From Limnohabitans sp. Rim8 (lineage in GTDB: Bacteria; Pseudomonadota; Gammaproteobacteria; Burkholderiales; Burkholderiaceae_C): a DNA stretch of 64,000 nt. Below are positions 25,253 through 33,955 of this stretch, one piece after another; the stretch's first letter is position 1; the number at the start of each line of letters is the position of its first letter. Below the pieces are notes generated by a model. It had not been told where the DNA came from. It was given only the letters and a program-made list of their open reading frames with translations, and did no database searches. The stretch spans positions 1 to 64,000 of the forward strand of contig NZ_CAMDLM010000009.1 of the NCBI RefSeq assembly GCF_945901735.1, read 5' to 3'. The position numbers were made by a program, and so were the translations under genes.

Positions 25253-26266
25253 TTAGGGGCGTCTCGGTGCGCACGAACCTCCGATGACAAGGTTCCATTC
25301 CAGAATAACGCGTCTCGGTTCACGCCAAGATGGATCCACAATCCGATCTAGCATGAGCTGCACGGCGACCTCTGCGCTGCGGTGATAGTCGTAAAACAGA
25401 GCGGTAACTGGGGGATAAATCAGCTCCAAGGTCTCCTCTGTGCCGATGCCAATGATCGAGAAGTCGCGCGGAACATCCATCCCTTTGTTGCGCACCACGT
25501 GCAGCGCTCCCGACAACATCTGCGTACCCAGAGCTATCAGAGCTGTCGGAGGTAACGCTAACTCAAGCATTCGGGTCATGGTGTCCCGCGATGATTCGAG
25601 CCATGAATCTGGCATGAAAACCAGGCCGGGATCGTATGCCAATCCTGCATCATCCAAAGCCGCGCGATAGCCACGCAACTTTTCGCGTCCCGGCGCGAGG
25701 TTGGCACCCGATACGAAGAGAGCAATACGTCTGTGACCAAGCGTCAGCAGGTAATCCATCGCTTGCCTCGTGCCTGCGGCGTGGTTCATGAGCACACTGT
25801 CGAAATCAGCACCCAAGTCTCTTTCCACGACAACCACTGGAAGAGGTGTCTGACTGAATGGACAGTCCTTCGGATCAGGATATTCGAAGCTGGGAGAAGC
25901 AATGATTCCTTCAAGCCTTCGATTTTCATAGAAGGCGACGAGCTCGCGGTCTCGCACCGGTTTGTCGGACGTTCCAACAAGCAGCGAGTAGCCGGCTTCG
26001 CGGGTCAGGCGCTCCACCTCGCTCAAATGGGCGGCAGGCACCGGATTCGCAAAGTTGGGGAGCATATAGCCAATCGCCTTGCTGCGACCCGTACGCAGAT
26101 GTCGCGCTGTGAAATCAGGTTCATACCCAAGCGCATCAACGGCACATAAAACACGCTTGCGCAGGTCCTCGCTCGAATAACCGCTGTCGTTGAGTACCCG
26201 CGAAACACTGCCGATCGAAACACCGGCGGCGGCAGCGACATCACGCACTGAAATGCGACCGCTCAT
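25253..26266 (-). CDS. LacI-family transcriptional repressor
   Basis: A 337-residue repressor. The N-terminal helix-turn-helix plus hinge reads ISVRDVAAAAGVSIGSVSRVLNDSGYSSEDLRKRVLCAVDALGYEPDFTARHLRTGRSKAIGYMLPNF. A periplasmic-binding-protein-like effector domain follows (about 60-330). It is divergent from a Bug receptor-ligase-lyase operon, with 116 bases between start codons containing two similar CG-centred candidate operators. It most likely represses this operon until the transported compound or a CoA derivative binds. The effector cannot be named from sequence. Confidence 0.93.
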   Translation of the reverse strand: MSGRISVRDVAAAAGVSIGSVSRVLNDSGYSSEDLRKRVLCAVDALGYEPDFTARHLRTGRSKAIGYMLPNFANPVPAAHLSEVERLTREAGYSLLVGTSDKPVRDRELVAFYENRRLEGIIASPSFEYPDPKDCPFSQTPLPVVVVERDLGADFDSVLMNHAAGTRQAMDYLLTLGHRRIALFVSGANLAPGREKLRGYRAALDDAGLAYDPGLVFMPDSWLESSRDTMTRMLELALPPTALIALGTQMLSGALHVVRNKGMDVPRDFSIIGIGTEETLELIYPPVTALFYDYHRSAEVAVQLMLDRIVDPSWREPRRVILEWNLVIGGSCAPRRP

Positions 26267-26277
26267 GGTTTACGAGT

Positions 26278-26293
26278 ATGAAAACGTTCCACA
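26278..26293. promoter_or_regulatory. Candidate LacI-type operator O1
   Basis: ATGAAAACGTTCCACA, centred on CG as is usual for LacI-family sites, lies 12 bases upstream of the repressor start codon. It matches the second site at 26334-26353 when that site is read on the other strand (ATGAAA-CGTT-ACA pattern). Confidence 0.5.
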
Positions 26294-26333
26294 GGATTGC
26301 CTCTTTGACTTGATATGACTAGACTGAATTTCG

Positions 26334-26353
26334 ATGTAAAAACGATTTCATAT
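26334..26353. promoter_or_regulatory. Candidate LacI-type operator O2
   Basis: ATGTAAAAACGATTTCATAT, read on the minus strand as ATGAAATCGTTTTTACAT, resembles O1. It lies 30 bases upstream of the Bug start codon, where a bound repressor would block the operon promoter. A TTGACT at 26305-26310 between the two sites could be its minus-35 element. Confidence 0.5.
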
Positions 26354-26382
26354 TTTCAACTTTTTATCACCAGGAGACAAGC

Positions 26383-27342
26383 ATGATAAGAATCCTCTTT
26401 GCAGCTATCGCCCTCGCGGCTTCCGTGCTGCAACTCGCTCAGGCTCAAGAGTGGCCGAGTCGTCCGGTGACTTTCCTTCAACCCTACGGTCCAGGTACAA
26501 ACCTCGACGCCATCACGCGCTACCTCGCTGGCGTTATGGGGCCCCAGTGGAAGCAGCCGATCGTGGTGGAGCACAAGGCTGGCGCGAATGGGGTGATCGG
26601 CACAGAGCAAGTGGCACGCTCGTCTGGCGATGGCTACACATGGCTCTTCACCGGGCCAGGTCACTTCACCAACGAAGTTCTGATGGGTAAGGTGCCTTTT
26701 GACCAAAAGGACTTCAAGCCCGTAGCGCGGCTCGCAAGCGTGATGCTGGTCCTGGTCGTACCCGCCGATTCGCCCTTCAAGTCAGTGTCAGACATCATCG
26801 ATGCCGCGAAGAAAAGTCCGGGCAAGGTCAGTTATGCCTCGGCTGGAAGCGGCAGCGCTCAACATCTTTCTGCCGCAGCTTTTCAGCACGCGAGTGGCGC
26901 ACAGTTTCTTCACGTACCCTACAAGACGCAAGCTGCCGCTTTGACGGATACTTTGAGCGGTCAGGTCAGCTTCTCATTTTCGGCACTCGCGACTGCAAAG
27001 GCACAACTTGCCTCGGGGCGTATCCGTGCAATTGCCGTGACCGGACCGCGCCGCTCACAGTCGCTCCCCGAACTGCCTACAGTTGCCGAATCGGGTGTGC
27101 CTGGCTACGCGTTCTTCTCATTCAATGCCGTGTTCGTGCCTGCCGCGACGCCTGACGAGGTGATACGCAAGTTCTCTGACGCATTGGGCACAGCGATCCG
27201 CGCGCCTCAATTTGCCGACATGGCCAAGTCTCAGGGCTTTGAGAGCGATTACGCAGACGTACAGGCATGGGGTGCGGCCGTACCTTTAGAGCGAAAGAAA
27301 TGGCAAGACCTGATTCGAGTCAGTGGCGCAAAGAATGAATAA
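26383..27342 (+). CDS. Bug-family (TctC-like) periplasmic solute receptor, ligase/lyase operon
   Basis: A 319-residue secreted receptor with signal peptide ILFAAIALAASVLQLAQAQ. Family motifs are WPSRPVTFLQPYGPGTNLDAITRYLA, VEHKAGANGVIGTEQVARSSGDGYTWLF, VSYASAGSGSAQHLSAAAF and FLHVPYKTQAAALTDTLSGQVSFSF. It should bind a small carboxylic acid for uptake. A CAGGAGA ribosome-binding site precedes the ATG. The stop overlaps the next gene by 8 bases, showing that receptor and ligase are translated together. The first motif carries GPGTNLD where the usual glycine-rich loop reads AGGxxD, so ligand specificity may be unusual. Confidence 0.93.
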   Translation: MIRILFAAIALAASVLQLAQAQEWPSRPVTFLQPYGPGTNLDAITRYLAGVMGPQWKQPIVVEHKAGANGVIGTEQVARSSGDGYTWLFTGPGHFTNEVLMGKVPFDQKDFKPVARLASVMLVLVVPADSPFKSVSDIIDAAKKSPGKVSYASAGSGSAQHLSAAAFQHASGAQFLHVPYKTQAAALTDTLSGQVSFSFSALATAKAQLASGRIRAIAVTGPRRSQSLPELPTVAESGVPGYAFFSFNAVFVPAATPDEVIRKFSDALGTAIRAPQFADMAKSQGFESDYADVQAWGAAVPLERKKWQDLIRVSGAKNE

Positions 27343-28984
27343 GTTGCCTGGCTACGACGCACGCACGTCGACCATAGACCGCGTTCTGCGGGACCGCGGA
27401 CAACAGTGGGGCGACAAGACGTTTCTGAATTGGCTGCCCACGGGCGCGACGATGAGTTACAGCCAACTGGACGAATTGACACTGCGCGTCGGTTCGGGAC
27501 TTGCCGCTGCCGGCGTGGAGGCCGGGAGTCACGTTGGCGTGCTGATGGAAAACTGTCCAGAACAGCTCCTGGCCATCCTTGGGCCCGCGCGCTGCGGCTT
27601 TGTGTCGGTTCCGCTGAATGCCGCCGCGAAAGGGCAGTTATTGGCGTACTTCTTGAACCATGCGGATTGCACGGCGCTCATTGTCGAAGAGTCGCTTTTG
27701 TCGCGCTTCCTGGAGGCGAGCGACCTGTTACCCCGGGTGCATCATGTCTTCGTGGTGCGCCCCGATCGGGGGGAAACCCAGCAAAAAGCCTCACCGATTG
27801 ATGCGGTTGGTGAACATGTGATGCACGAATTTGAAGGTCTGCTGGATGCGACTGCTCAGCTACCGGTTGATGCCCCTGCTTTTAACGACCTGGCCATGCT
27901 GCTCTTCACGTCCGGAACGACCGGACCCTCCAAGGCCATCATGTACACGCACGCGCACTTCATTTACTGGGGTAGCGATGTGGCTTTCCACCACGAGTAC
28001 ACACCGCAAGATATTGCATATGTATTCTTGCCGCTTTTCCACGGCAATGCACTTTTGGGCAGCACGATGGGCTCACTCATGGCTGGCGCGTCCATTGCGC
28101 TCACGCATCGCTTTTCGGTCAGCAAATTCTGGGAACATATCCGCAGCAGTGGTGCCACAGTTTTCAATGGAGTTGGCGCGGTCACGAATTATCTGTGGAA
28201 ACAGGTACCTTCACCGTTGGATCTTGACCATCAGGTCCGGCGCTGCCATCTCGCCCCCGTACCGGGATTTGCGAAGGGTTTTGAGGAGCGTTTCGGCATG
28301 ACGATCATGAGTGCATTCGGCCTGACCGACTATTGCCTCGGCGCTGCCTACAACACCAAAAGCCGACGTGACAAACTCGGCTCATGCGGGCTGCCGCGGG
28401 CAGGCATTGACCTTCGCGTCGTGGACGAGAACGACTTTGACATGGCACCGGGTGAACCCGGAGAGATCGTCATGCGTAACAACAACCCTTGGGGCGCCTC
28501 ACTCGGGTACTACAAGCAGCCTGAGGCGACTGCTGCAAGCCGCCGTAACCTGTGGTTCCATACCGGCGACCGTGGAAGCATTGATGCCGATGGTTACATC
28601 TGGTACACCGACCGCATCAAGGACGCGATTCGTCGACGAGGCGAGAACATCTCGGCCTTTGAAGTAGAAGAGGTGATACGGACTTATCCGGCCATCTCAG
28701 ATGTCGCTGTCTACCCGGTCCGTGCGGAAACGAGCGAAGACGAGGTGGCAGTGACAGTCACACTGAAGCCTGGTGCAAAGGCAAACTTCAGTCACGAGTC
28801 ACTGCTCGAGTATTGCAGTCACAACCTCGCTTACTTTATGGTTCCTCGCTATGTGCAGGTTGCCGAGGAGATGCCCATGACGCTCAGCCAGAAAGTTGAA
28901 AAGTACAAGCTGCGCCGAGAGGCAGAGTCCGACTTGTCTGCACTATGGGATCGCGAACGCGCTGGATTTACCATTGCGCGTTAA
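27335..28984 (+). CDS. Acyl-CoA synthetase of the ANL superfamily (CaiC/crotonobetaine-CoA ligase-like)
   Basis: A 549-residue AMP-forming ligase that activates a carboxylic acid to its CoA thioester. Core motifs are A3 LLFTSGTTGPSKAIMYTHAHF, A5 MSAFGLTDYCLGAAYNT, A7 WFHTGDRGSIDADGYIWYTDRIKDAIRRRGENISAFEVEEVI and the C-terminal catalytic Lys region MTLSQKVEKYKLRREA. The A7 segment (RRRGENIS) is typical of the CaiC-type subgroup. It overlaps the Bug gene by 8 bases and precedes the lyase, so it probably activates the transported acid for cleavage. The start ATG at 27335 is preferred over the upstream GTG. The substrate is unknown. Confidence 0.9.
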   Translation: MNKLPGYDARTSTIDRVLRDRGQQWGDKTFLNWLPTGATMSYSQLDELTLRVGSGLAAAGVEAGSHVGVLMENCPEQLLAILGPARCGFVSVPLNAAAKGQLLAYFLNHADCTALIVEESLLSRFLEASDLLPRVHHVFVVRPDRGETQQKASPIDAVGEHVMHEFEGLLDATAQLPVDAPAFNDLAMLLFTSGTTGPSKAIMYTHAHFIYWGSDVAFHHEYTPQDIAYVFLPLFHGNALLGSTMGSLMAGASIALTHRFSVSKFWEHIRSSGATVFNGVGAVTNYLWKQVPSPLDLDHQVRRCHLAPVPGFAKGFEERFGMTIMSAFGLTDYCLGAAYNTKSRRDKLGSCGLPRAGIDLRVVDENDFDMAPGEPGEIVMRNNNPWGASLGYYKQPEATAASRRNLWFHTGDRGSIDADGYIWYTDRIKDAIRRRGENISAFEVEEVIRTYPAISDVAVYPVRAETSEDEVAVTVTLKPGAKANFSHESLLEYCSHNLAYFMVPRYVQVAEEMPMTLSQKVEKYKLRREAESDLSALWDRERAGFTIAR

Positions 28985-29001
28985 ATGATCAGGAACGCAT
29001 C

Positions 29002-29766
29002 ATGAGAACCAAACCTCAACCCACAACCTCCATTGCGACTTCAGATGCCAATTGCATCATGGTTCGCGGACAAGATTTAGTCGAAGATCTCATCGGAAAG
29101 GTGAGCTTCACGGAAATGTTTCTCTTGCAGCTCACGGGCAAACGACCGCCTGCAGCGCATGTCCGCATCCTTGATGCGGTACTCGTTACGCTGATGGAAC
29201 ACGGCATCACGCCCAGCGTTATCGCAACGCGCCTGATTTATCACTCCGCGCCAGATGCACTGCAAGCTGCCGTTGCTGCAGGACTGCTGGGTGTGGGCAC
29301 CACTTTCATCGGGACCATGGAAGGATGTGCAGGGCTGCTGGAAGAAATGATGACTGCCCCTGAAGGCATGGACGCTCGTGCGCATGCGATTGTCATTCGG
29401 CATCAGCAAGCCGGCAAGGCAGTGCATGGTTTTGGCCATCCGCACCACAAGCCTGACGATCCGCGCACGCCACGCATGCTGGCTGTGGCGAATGGCGAAA
29501 TGATATCGGGGCGCTATATCGAGGCCCTCAAGGTCTTGTCGGCGCAAGTTGATGCGGTGTACGGCAGGCACATCACCATCAATGCGACAGGCGCATCGGC
29601 CGCGCTCTTGGGAGAAATTGGCATTCCCCAGAAGGTGATGCGTGGGGTCGCGGTTGTGAGCCGCTCGGCTGGACTTGTAGGGCACATCCTCGAAGAAAGC
29701 CTCAAGCCGTCAGCAGCGTTCATCTGGGAAACGATTGATGAAGCGATCCCCTACGCTGCGGATTAG
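29002..29766 (+). CDS. Citryl-CoA lyase / citrate synthase-like C-terminal protein
   Basis: A 254-residue protein matching the C-terminal half of citrate synthase and stand-alone citryl-CoA lyases. Visible landmarks are HGITPSVIATRLIYHSAPDALQAAVAAGLLGVGTTFIGTMEGCAGLL (the active-site His region), KAVHGFGHPHHKPDDPRTPRML (second His) and SRSAGLVGHILEES near the end. Such enzymes cleave or form a C-C bond in a 3-hydroxy-3-carboxyacyl-CoA. With the ligase 17 bases upstream, a pathway of uptake, CoA activation and retro-Claisen/aldol cleavage to acetyl-CoA plus an oxoacid is plausible. Full-length citrate synthase is about 430 residues, so this is the short form, not a truncation. Start MRTKPQP has an AGGAA site. 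Confidence 0.82.
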   Translation: MRTKPQPTTSIATSDANCIMVRGQDLVEDLIGKVSFTEMFLLQLTGKRPPAAHVRILDAVLVTLMEHGITPSVIATRLIYHSAPDALQAAVAAGLLGVGTTFIGTMEGCAGLLEEMMTAPEGMDARAHAIVIRHQQAGKAVHGFGHPHHKPDDPRTPRMLAVANGEMISGRYIEALKVLSAQVDAVYGRHITINATGASAALLGEIGIPQKVMRGVAVVSRSAGLVGHILEESLKPSAAFIWETIDEAIPYAAD

Positions 29767-29932
29767 TCATCAACGTATTCCGTCAAGAACAACGCCTCTG
29801 TATCGCATCCCGGATGAACGAAAGGACGCTTGACGAACCAACGCGGGTGCGACAACTGATGAACAGGCCCAGATCATCCGCACATGGCCGGCGTGGTTGT
29901 CGGCTAGTGTTGACCCGTTTGACATGACCGTT

Positions 29933-30820
29933 TCAATGCGCCCCGAGGTCACACCCCTGGGCCCGCTGCCCATCCACCTCATCACCTTCTTCGCTGCACA
30001 GCGCCGCAATCAAGGCTGGGTCCACCACCTGGCCGGGCAGCAGCAGCTCTTCGTTCGTCCAGCGCTTGACCAAGTGCCCATTGGCCACGCCGCCCCTGTG
30101 CGCGGTTTGGTAGGCGCGGCGGTGCTGCAGGGTCACGCCGCGGTTCGCGTTGGCGATGAAGCGGCTTTCGCCCAAGGCCCAGGGTTCAAAGTAGGCATTG
30201 GCCGCGGCATCCACTTGGCGAAAGTAGCTGCGTGCGCCTTCGGCGTTGAGTTTTTTGCGCACGCTGCGCGTGATCAGGCCTTGCAGCTGGTCAAGCGCGG
30301 CATTGTCCATCTGGCCGACAGTGTCCATGTCTTGCCCCGCCAGCGCAGGCATGGCGGCCAATTCGGCGGGCAGCACCTGCACCATGGCTTTGACCACATC
30401 GTGGTGCGGTGCCACGGCGGTGGCCACGCCACGTGTTTGCGGCTGAATGGGGCAGCGGATTTCGACCAAGCGCGGCTTGACAGGACCTGAACAGCCGTCG
30501 TGGTGGTAGTACTCGCCCTGGCTGAGGCGCCCCTTGCTTGAGCGACCGCGCACGTCGCGGTAGCTGGGGTGATGGGTGTGGACGTTCAGGCACACCACCA
30601 GGCCCGTGGCATCGACCAATTGGTAAAAGGCCTCGCGCCATTGGGGCAAGAGCAGTTGCTCGTGCAAATAATCGCTGGGCTCCAGCGCCTCCTGGCCCAC
30701 TTCACCTTCAATGACCAACACGAATGGACGTGGCCTGCGCACGCGCCATTGGCGCTGGGCTAAGTTCAGCACAGAGGGGGTGGGGGACTGTTGGGCGCTG
30801 CGCGCCGTGGATGCGGACAT
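29933..30820 (-). CDS. Putative Fe(II)/2-oxoglutarate-type dioxygenase, uncharacterised
   Basis: A 295-residue protein that is not an obvious member of a named family. The stretch EYYHHDGCSGPVKPRLVEIRCPIQPQTRGVATAVAPHHDVVKAM resembles the HxD iron site and following strands of TauD-like enzymes. FIANANRGVTLQHRRAYQT and NGHLVKRWT resemble the distal His and the 2-oxoglutarate-binding Arg. Basic residues are abundant in the N-terminal 40. The start at MSASTARSAQQ was chosen; a non-ATG start 16 codons earlier is possible. Neighbours (a lyase on one side, a DMT permease divergent on the other) give no clear functional hint. The 166 bases between it and the lyase stop hold no visible element. Confidence 0.5.
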   Translation of the reverse strand: MSASTARSAQQSPTPSVLNLAQRQWRVRRPRPFVLVIEGEVGQEALEPSDYLHEQLLLPQWREAFYQLVDATGLVVCLNVHTHHPSYRDVRGRSSKGRLSQGEYYHHDGCSGPVKPRLVEIRCPIQPQTRGVATAVAPHHDVVKAMVQVLPAELAAMPALAGQDMDTVGQMDNAALDQLQGLITRSVRKKLNAEGARSYFRQVDAAANAYFEPWALGESRFIANANRGVTLQHRRAYQTAHRGGVANGHLVKRWTNEELLLPGQVVDPALIAALCSEEGDEVDGQRAQGCDLGAH

Positions 30821-31042
30821 GGGTGGAAATTCGGTGGAGGTCAGACCCGAACAAGGGGTTGGGGACAAGTGTCAATTTTAGGGGGTTGCTTGGCTAGATT
30901 TCAGGCACCTACAGGGCTGCTGGGCAATGCAGGTGACTGCCCCTGCGTGGCCGACGCTGTAAATTCCACCCAATTCCGAGCTCATGCCTGAAAGGTGGCG
31001 CGGTTTTGTCCCACATTGACAGCCTTCCATTCAATTGAACCC

Positions 31043-31945
31043 ATGACCCCCCCAACTGATGCCCCCTTGCGGCTCGATCACCCGTTGCAAGGCATCGCCT
31101 GGATGGTGGCGGGGGTGTTCTTGCTGTCCGTGATGGATGCCTTGTCCAAGCATGCGGTGTCGCAGTTGTCGATTCCGGTCTTGATTGCGGCGCGTTCGGC
31201 GATGGTGCTGGTGTTGTTGGGGCCGTGGGTGCTGCGCAGCGGGGGCGGGTCGGCCTTGCGCACGCGCCGACCGTGGGCACATGGGGTGCGCGGCTTGTTG
31301 GCGGTGTGTTCGATGCTGGCGTTTTTTGAGAGCTTGCGCCTGTTGCCGCTGGCCACGGTGATTGCCATCAGTTTTGCCGCGCCGTTGTTCATGACGCTGT
31401 TGTCAGTGCCCTTGCTCAAGGAGCGTGTCGGGGTGCACCGTTGGGGCGCGCTGCTGGCCGGTTTTGTGGGTGTGAGCCTGATCGTTGGACCGCAGGCGAT
31501 GGACGGCGCGCTTGGGCTAGGGGCTTGGCTGGCTTTGGTAGCGGCATTTTTTTATGCCGCTTCGATGACCTGTGTGCGCTGGCTATCACCCACCGAGAGT
31601 GATTTGTCGATGTTGGTCTGGCAGAACCTGACCATGGGCTTGGCCGGTGCGATGGGACTGTTTTTTGTGCCCATGGAGGTGGCCCCGGGGATGTGGCCGA
31701 TCATCGGCTTCATGGCTGTGTTGGTGTTGCTGGGCCAGCGTTGCACTTTTCGGGCCTTGCGGCTGGCGCCAGTGGGCGTGGTGGCGCCTTTTCATTACAG
31801 CGAACTGCTTTGGGCGGCCTTGTTGGGTTGGATCTTTTGGCACGAATGGCCTGGGGCCCATGTGTGGTGGGGCGCGTTCTTGGTGGTGGGCGCGGGTTTG
31901 TACACCTTATGGCGTGAACGCGCTCGCACCCAAGGCGGCGTTTGA
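31043..31945 (+). CDS. DMT-superfamily transporter with two EamA domains
   Basis: A 300-residue inner-membrane protein with about ten predicted helices arranged as two EamA repeats. The first begins at GIAWMVAGVFLLSVMDALSKHAV and ends at RVGVHRWGALLAGFVGVSLIVG. The second runs from GAWLALVAAFFYAASMTCVRWLSPTES to AHVWWGAFLVVGAGLYTLWRE. Members export amino acids, nucleosides or other small metabolites; the substrate cannot be read. The start ATG at 31043 follows a non-coding divergent region shared with the uncharacterised dioxygenase gene. It is convergent with the aldolase gene, 24 bases apart. Confidence 0.9.
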   Translation: MTPPTDAPLRLDHPLQGIAWMVAGVFLLSVMDALSKHAVSQLSIPVLIAARSAMVLVLLGPWVLRSGGGSALRTRRPWAHGVRGLLAVCSMLAFFESLRLLPLATVIAISFAAPLFMTLLSVPLLKERVGVHRWGALLAGFVGVSLIVGPQAMDGALGLGAWLALVAAFFYAASMTCVRWLSPTESDLSMLVWQNLTMGLAGAMGLFFVPMEVAPGMWPIIGFMAVLVLLGQRCTFRALRLAPVGVVAPFHYSELLWAALLGWIFWHEWPGAHVWWGAFLVVGAGLYTLWRERARTQGGV

Positions 31946-31969
31946 GTAGGCCCTCAGCCGCTCCCAGCT

Positions 31970-32758
31970 TCAATCGGCATAACCCGGGTTCACCCGGTCA
32001 ATCACCCGCATCATGGCTTCAAAAAACAGACGCTCGCGTTCGCTGCGGGGGTGGCGGTCTTGCGGGCTGGGGGTTTTGATGCGCTGGATCACCGATTCGG
32101 TCAGCACATTCAGGGGCTGGCCCGTGCCCATGGCCAGCACTTGGGTACGGCAGGCTTTTTCGAGTTTGTACAAGCGCCGGTACGTTTGCGCCACGGTGTC
32201 GCCAATCGTCATCACACCATGGTTTTTCATGAAGAGCACAGTTTTGCCACCGCTCATGAGCTGCGACAAGCGCTCACCCTCAGACAAATCAGCGGCCAGC
32301 CCGGTGTAATGGTCGTCGTAGGCAATGGTGCCGGCAAAGAAGGCCGCGGTTTGGGTGGCGGGCAGCAAGCGGTTGGCTTTGAGCATGTTCAAAGCCAGCG
32401 CCCAAGGTTGGTGGGTGTGCAGCACCACTTTGGCACCCGTGAGGCGGTGCACCGGGGCGTGGATCGATTGCGCCGACAGCTCCACCAGGCCTGTACCTTC
32501 CAGGGTTTCGCCGGCTTCGTTGAAAACCATCATGGTGCTGGCGCGGGCCTCAGACCAATGCACGCCAAAGGGTGAAATCAGGTATTGGTCTTCACGCCCC
32601 GGCACAGCCACGGTGAAGTGGTTGTCAATGCCTTCGTCAAAGTCGTGCAGCACTGCCAAGCGCAAAGCGGCAGCCAGGTGCACCTTGGCTTGCCACACGG
32701 GGTCGTCTTGGGCAGGCGTTGGGACTGGTGCTGTGGCTGTGGCGTTGGCGGCGGACAT
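31970..32758 (-). CDS. Class II aldolase/adducin-domain protein
   Basis: A 262-residue protein of the class II aldolase fold. The zinc-site pair is visible in VVLHTHQPWALALN and a third His in VLFMKNHGVMTIGDTVAQTY. DNHFTVAVPG and YLISPFGVHWSEARAS match the N-terminal nucleotide/phosphate-binding segments. The catalytic Glu expected in fuculose-phosphate aldolases is not obvious (FNEAGETLEGTG is the nearest), so activity may differ. Similar proteins in this phylum are annotated as aldolases without known substrate. It is convergent with the DMT transporter and followed upstream by an ExoD gene on the same strand. Confidence 0.82.
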   Translation of the reverse strand: MSAANATATAPVPTPAQDDPVWQAKVHLAAALRLAVLHDFDEGIDNHFTVAVPGREDQYLISPFGVHWSEARASTMMVFNEAGETLEGTGLVELSAQSIHAPVHRLTGAKVVLHTHQPWALALNMLKANRLLPATQTAAFFAGTIAYDDHYTGLAADLSEGERLSQLMSGGKTVLFMKNHGVMTIGDTVAQTYRRLYKLEKACRTQVLAMGTGQPLNVLTESVIQRIKTPSPQDRHPRSERERLFFEAMMRVIDRVNPGYAD

Positions 32759-32864
32759 GGGCAGGTCTTTCGAGGGTTGAAATGACTTGCACTCTAGGCA
32801 ACCGCCGCCTCTGGGCCTGTCACTTGGGCGGCAAGTGCAGGCCGATGGGGCCCAAACAGCGCCC

Positions 32865-33515
32865 TTACCAGGGCAAGCCCGTCCAAGCCTGAAGCACCGC
32901 GTTGCTTACCCATTCCCATAACCAAATCACATAGCCCAAGGCTGCCGCCCCCGAGGCACATGACAGCAGCAAGGCCAGGCCATCGCGGAACATCCAGCCC
33001 AAGCTGAGCAAGATCAGGCTCAACGCGGGCAGCACATTGCCCAGCGGCAGGGGCAAGAAAATGACCAAGCCCATCAAGGCGATCCAGCAGCCCCACCACA
33101 GCCGGGTGCCGGCATGTGACCACACGGCCCAACGCGGGCGCAGACAGCGGTTGCTCATCTCGTAAATCCAGGCCAAACCGTGCAGGCAGCGGCCGCTCCA
33201 GCGCGTGCTGAGCTTGACCTGTCCCAAGCGGGCGGGCAGTTGAACGCTGTTGTGCGCACGCAGCCAGGCCCAGGCGATCGCCCAAATGCCCAGACTCATG
33301 ACGGTGCCCGCACCCGCCACGGGCAGCACACTCAACACCGCGAGCAGCATCAGCATCACGGCCAGTGAAGACTCGCCGTGCAGGTCAATCAGTTCAGAAA
33401 AGTCCAGGCGCTGCGTGAGCGCTGCGCTGTCCGCATGGCGGTGTTGTTCGGCCGCATCGCGCAGCCGCTGGGCCAAAGGGTGGCGCATATCGGCAGGGTT
33501 TTCAGGCTGGTGCAT
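32865..33515 (-). CDS. ExoD-family membrane protein
   Basis: A 216-residue inner-membrane protein with four to five hydrophobic segments. The N-terminal SELIDLHGESSLAVMLMLLAVLSVLPVAGAGTVMSLGIWAIAWAW and central WIALMGLVIFLPLPLGNVLPALSLILLSLGWMFRDG match ExoD, first described in rhizobial exopolysaccharide production. The biochemical function is not established. The start MHQPENPADMRHP (ATG at 33515) was preferred over a reading 21 codons longer. It is divergent from the thiamine transport operon, with about 440 bases between. Confidence 0.8.
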   Translation of the reverse strand: MHQPENPADMRHPLAQRLRDAAEQHRHADSAALTQRLDFSELIDLHGESSLAVMLMLLAVLSVLPVAGAGTVMSLGIWAIAWAWLRAHNSVQLPARLGQVKLSTRWSGRCLHGLAWIYEMSNRCLRPRWAVWSHAGTRLWWGCWIALMGLVIFLPLPLGNVLPALSLILLSLGWMFRDGLALLLSCASGAAALGYVIWLWEWVSNAVLQAWTGLPW

Positions 33516-33768
33516 GACGCAGTGACTGATGTTCCACCCGCCCGAACAGGCCAGTCCCAACCCAAATGGGCCATCCAAATACCGACCAAAGTGCGAGCTT
33601 CATAGGCTTTGATCCCTCCAGAGTCTTTAACAAAGTGTGGAAGGATACGCATTTTCCATTTCAGTCAAAAGTAGATGAATGTGGACCCATGTTCTTGATT
33701 ATTCGATATGAGGGCGTTGCTTCAGGGTGCATGGACATCGATGGGCTGCCCGTTTATGACCCCCTCGC
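33516..33768. other. Non-coding divergent region between exoD and the thiamine operon
   Basis: About 250 bases without a credible gene. The short ORFs in the track here lack ribosome-binding sites and family motifs. The stretch is less GC-rich than the flanking genes around 33640-33710 and presumably carries the exoD promoter. The thi promoter lies at its right end. Confidence 0.6.
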
Positions 33769-33774
33769 TACAAT
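33769..33774 (+). promoter_or_regulatory. Minus-10 element of the thiBPQ operon
   Basis: TACAAT, five matches of six to the sigma-70 consensus, lies about 7 bases before the predicted transcript start at the beginning of the TPP riboswitch. A minus-35 match at the right distance is poor, which fits weak constitutive transcription governed by the riboswitch. Confidence 0.55.
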
Positions 33775-33781
33775 CGGCGAC

Positions 33782-33873
33782 TTCACCGGGGGTGCCTGGC
33801 CGCACGAGCAGCCCGGGCTGAGACATACCCCTCTCACCTGATCTGGGTTGTGCCAGCGTAGGGAGCGTGATGC
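33782..33873 (+). promoter_or_regulatory. TPP riboswitch (THI element) controlling thiamine uptake
   Basis: All conserved THI-box pieces are present in order: CCGGGGGTGCC, GGGCTGAGACATACCC, the CACCTGATCTGGGTTGTGCCAGCGTAGGGA core and the closing strand. It lies in the 5-prime leader about 85 bases before the thiB start. Thiamine pyrophosphate binding should reduce expression of thiBPQ. No terminator stem with a T run is visible downstream, so control at translation initiation is more likely than attenuation. Confidence 0.95.
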
Positions 33874-33955
33874 CAATGCCACCCCATCGTCTATTTGCGT
33901 TGACCGGCTTTGCTGTCATGACCCTCGCGGCTTATTGAGCGAAAGGCAGTTGGCG

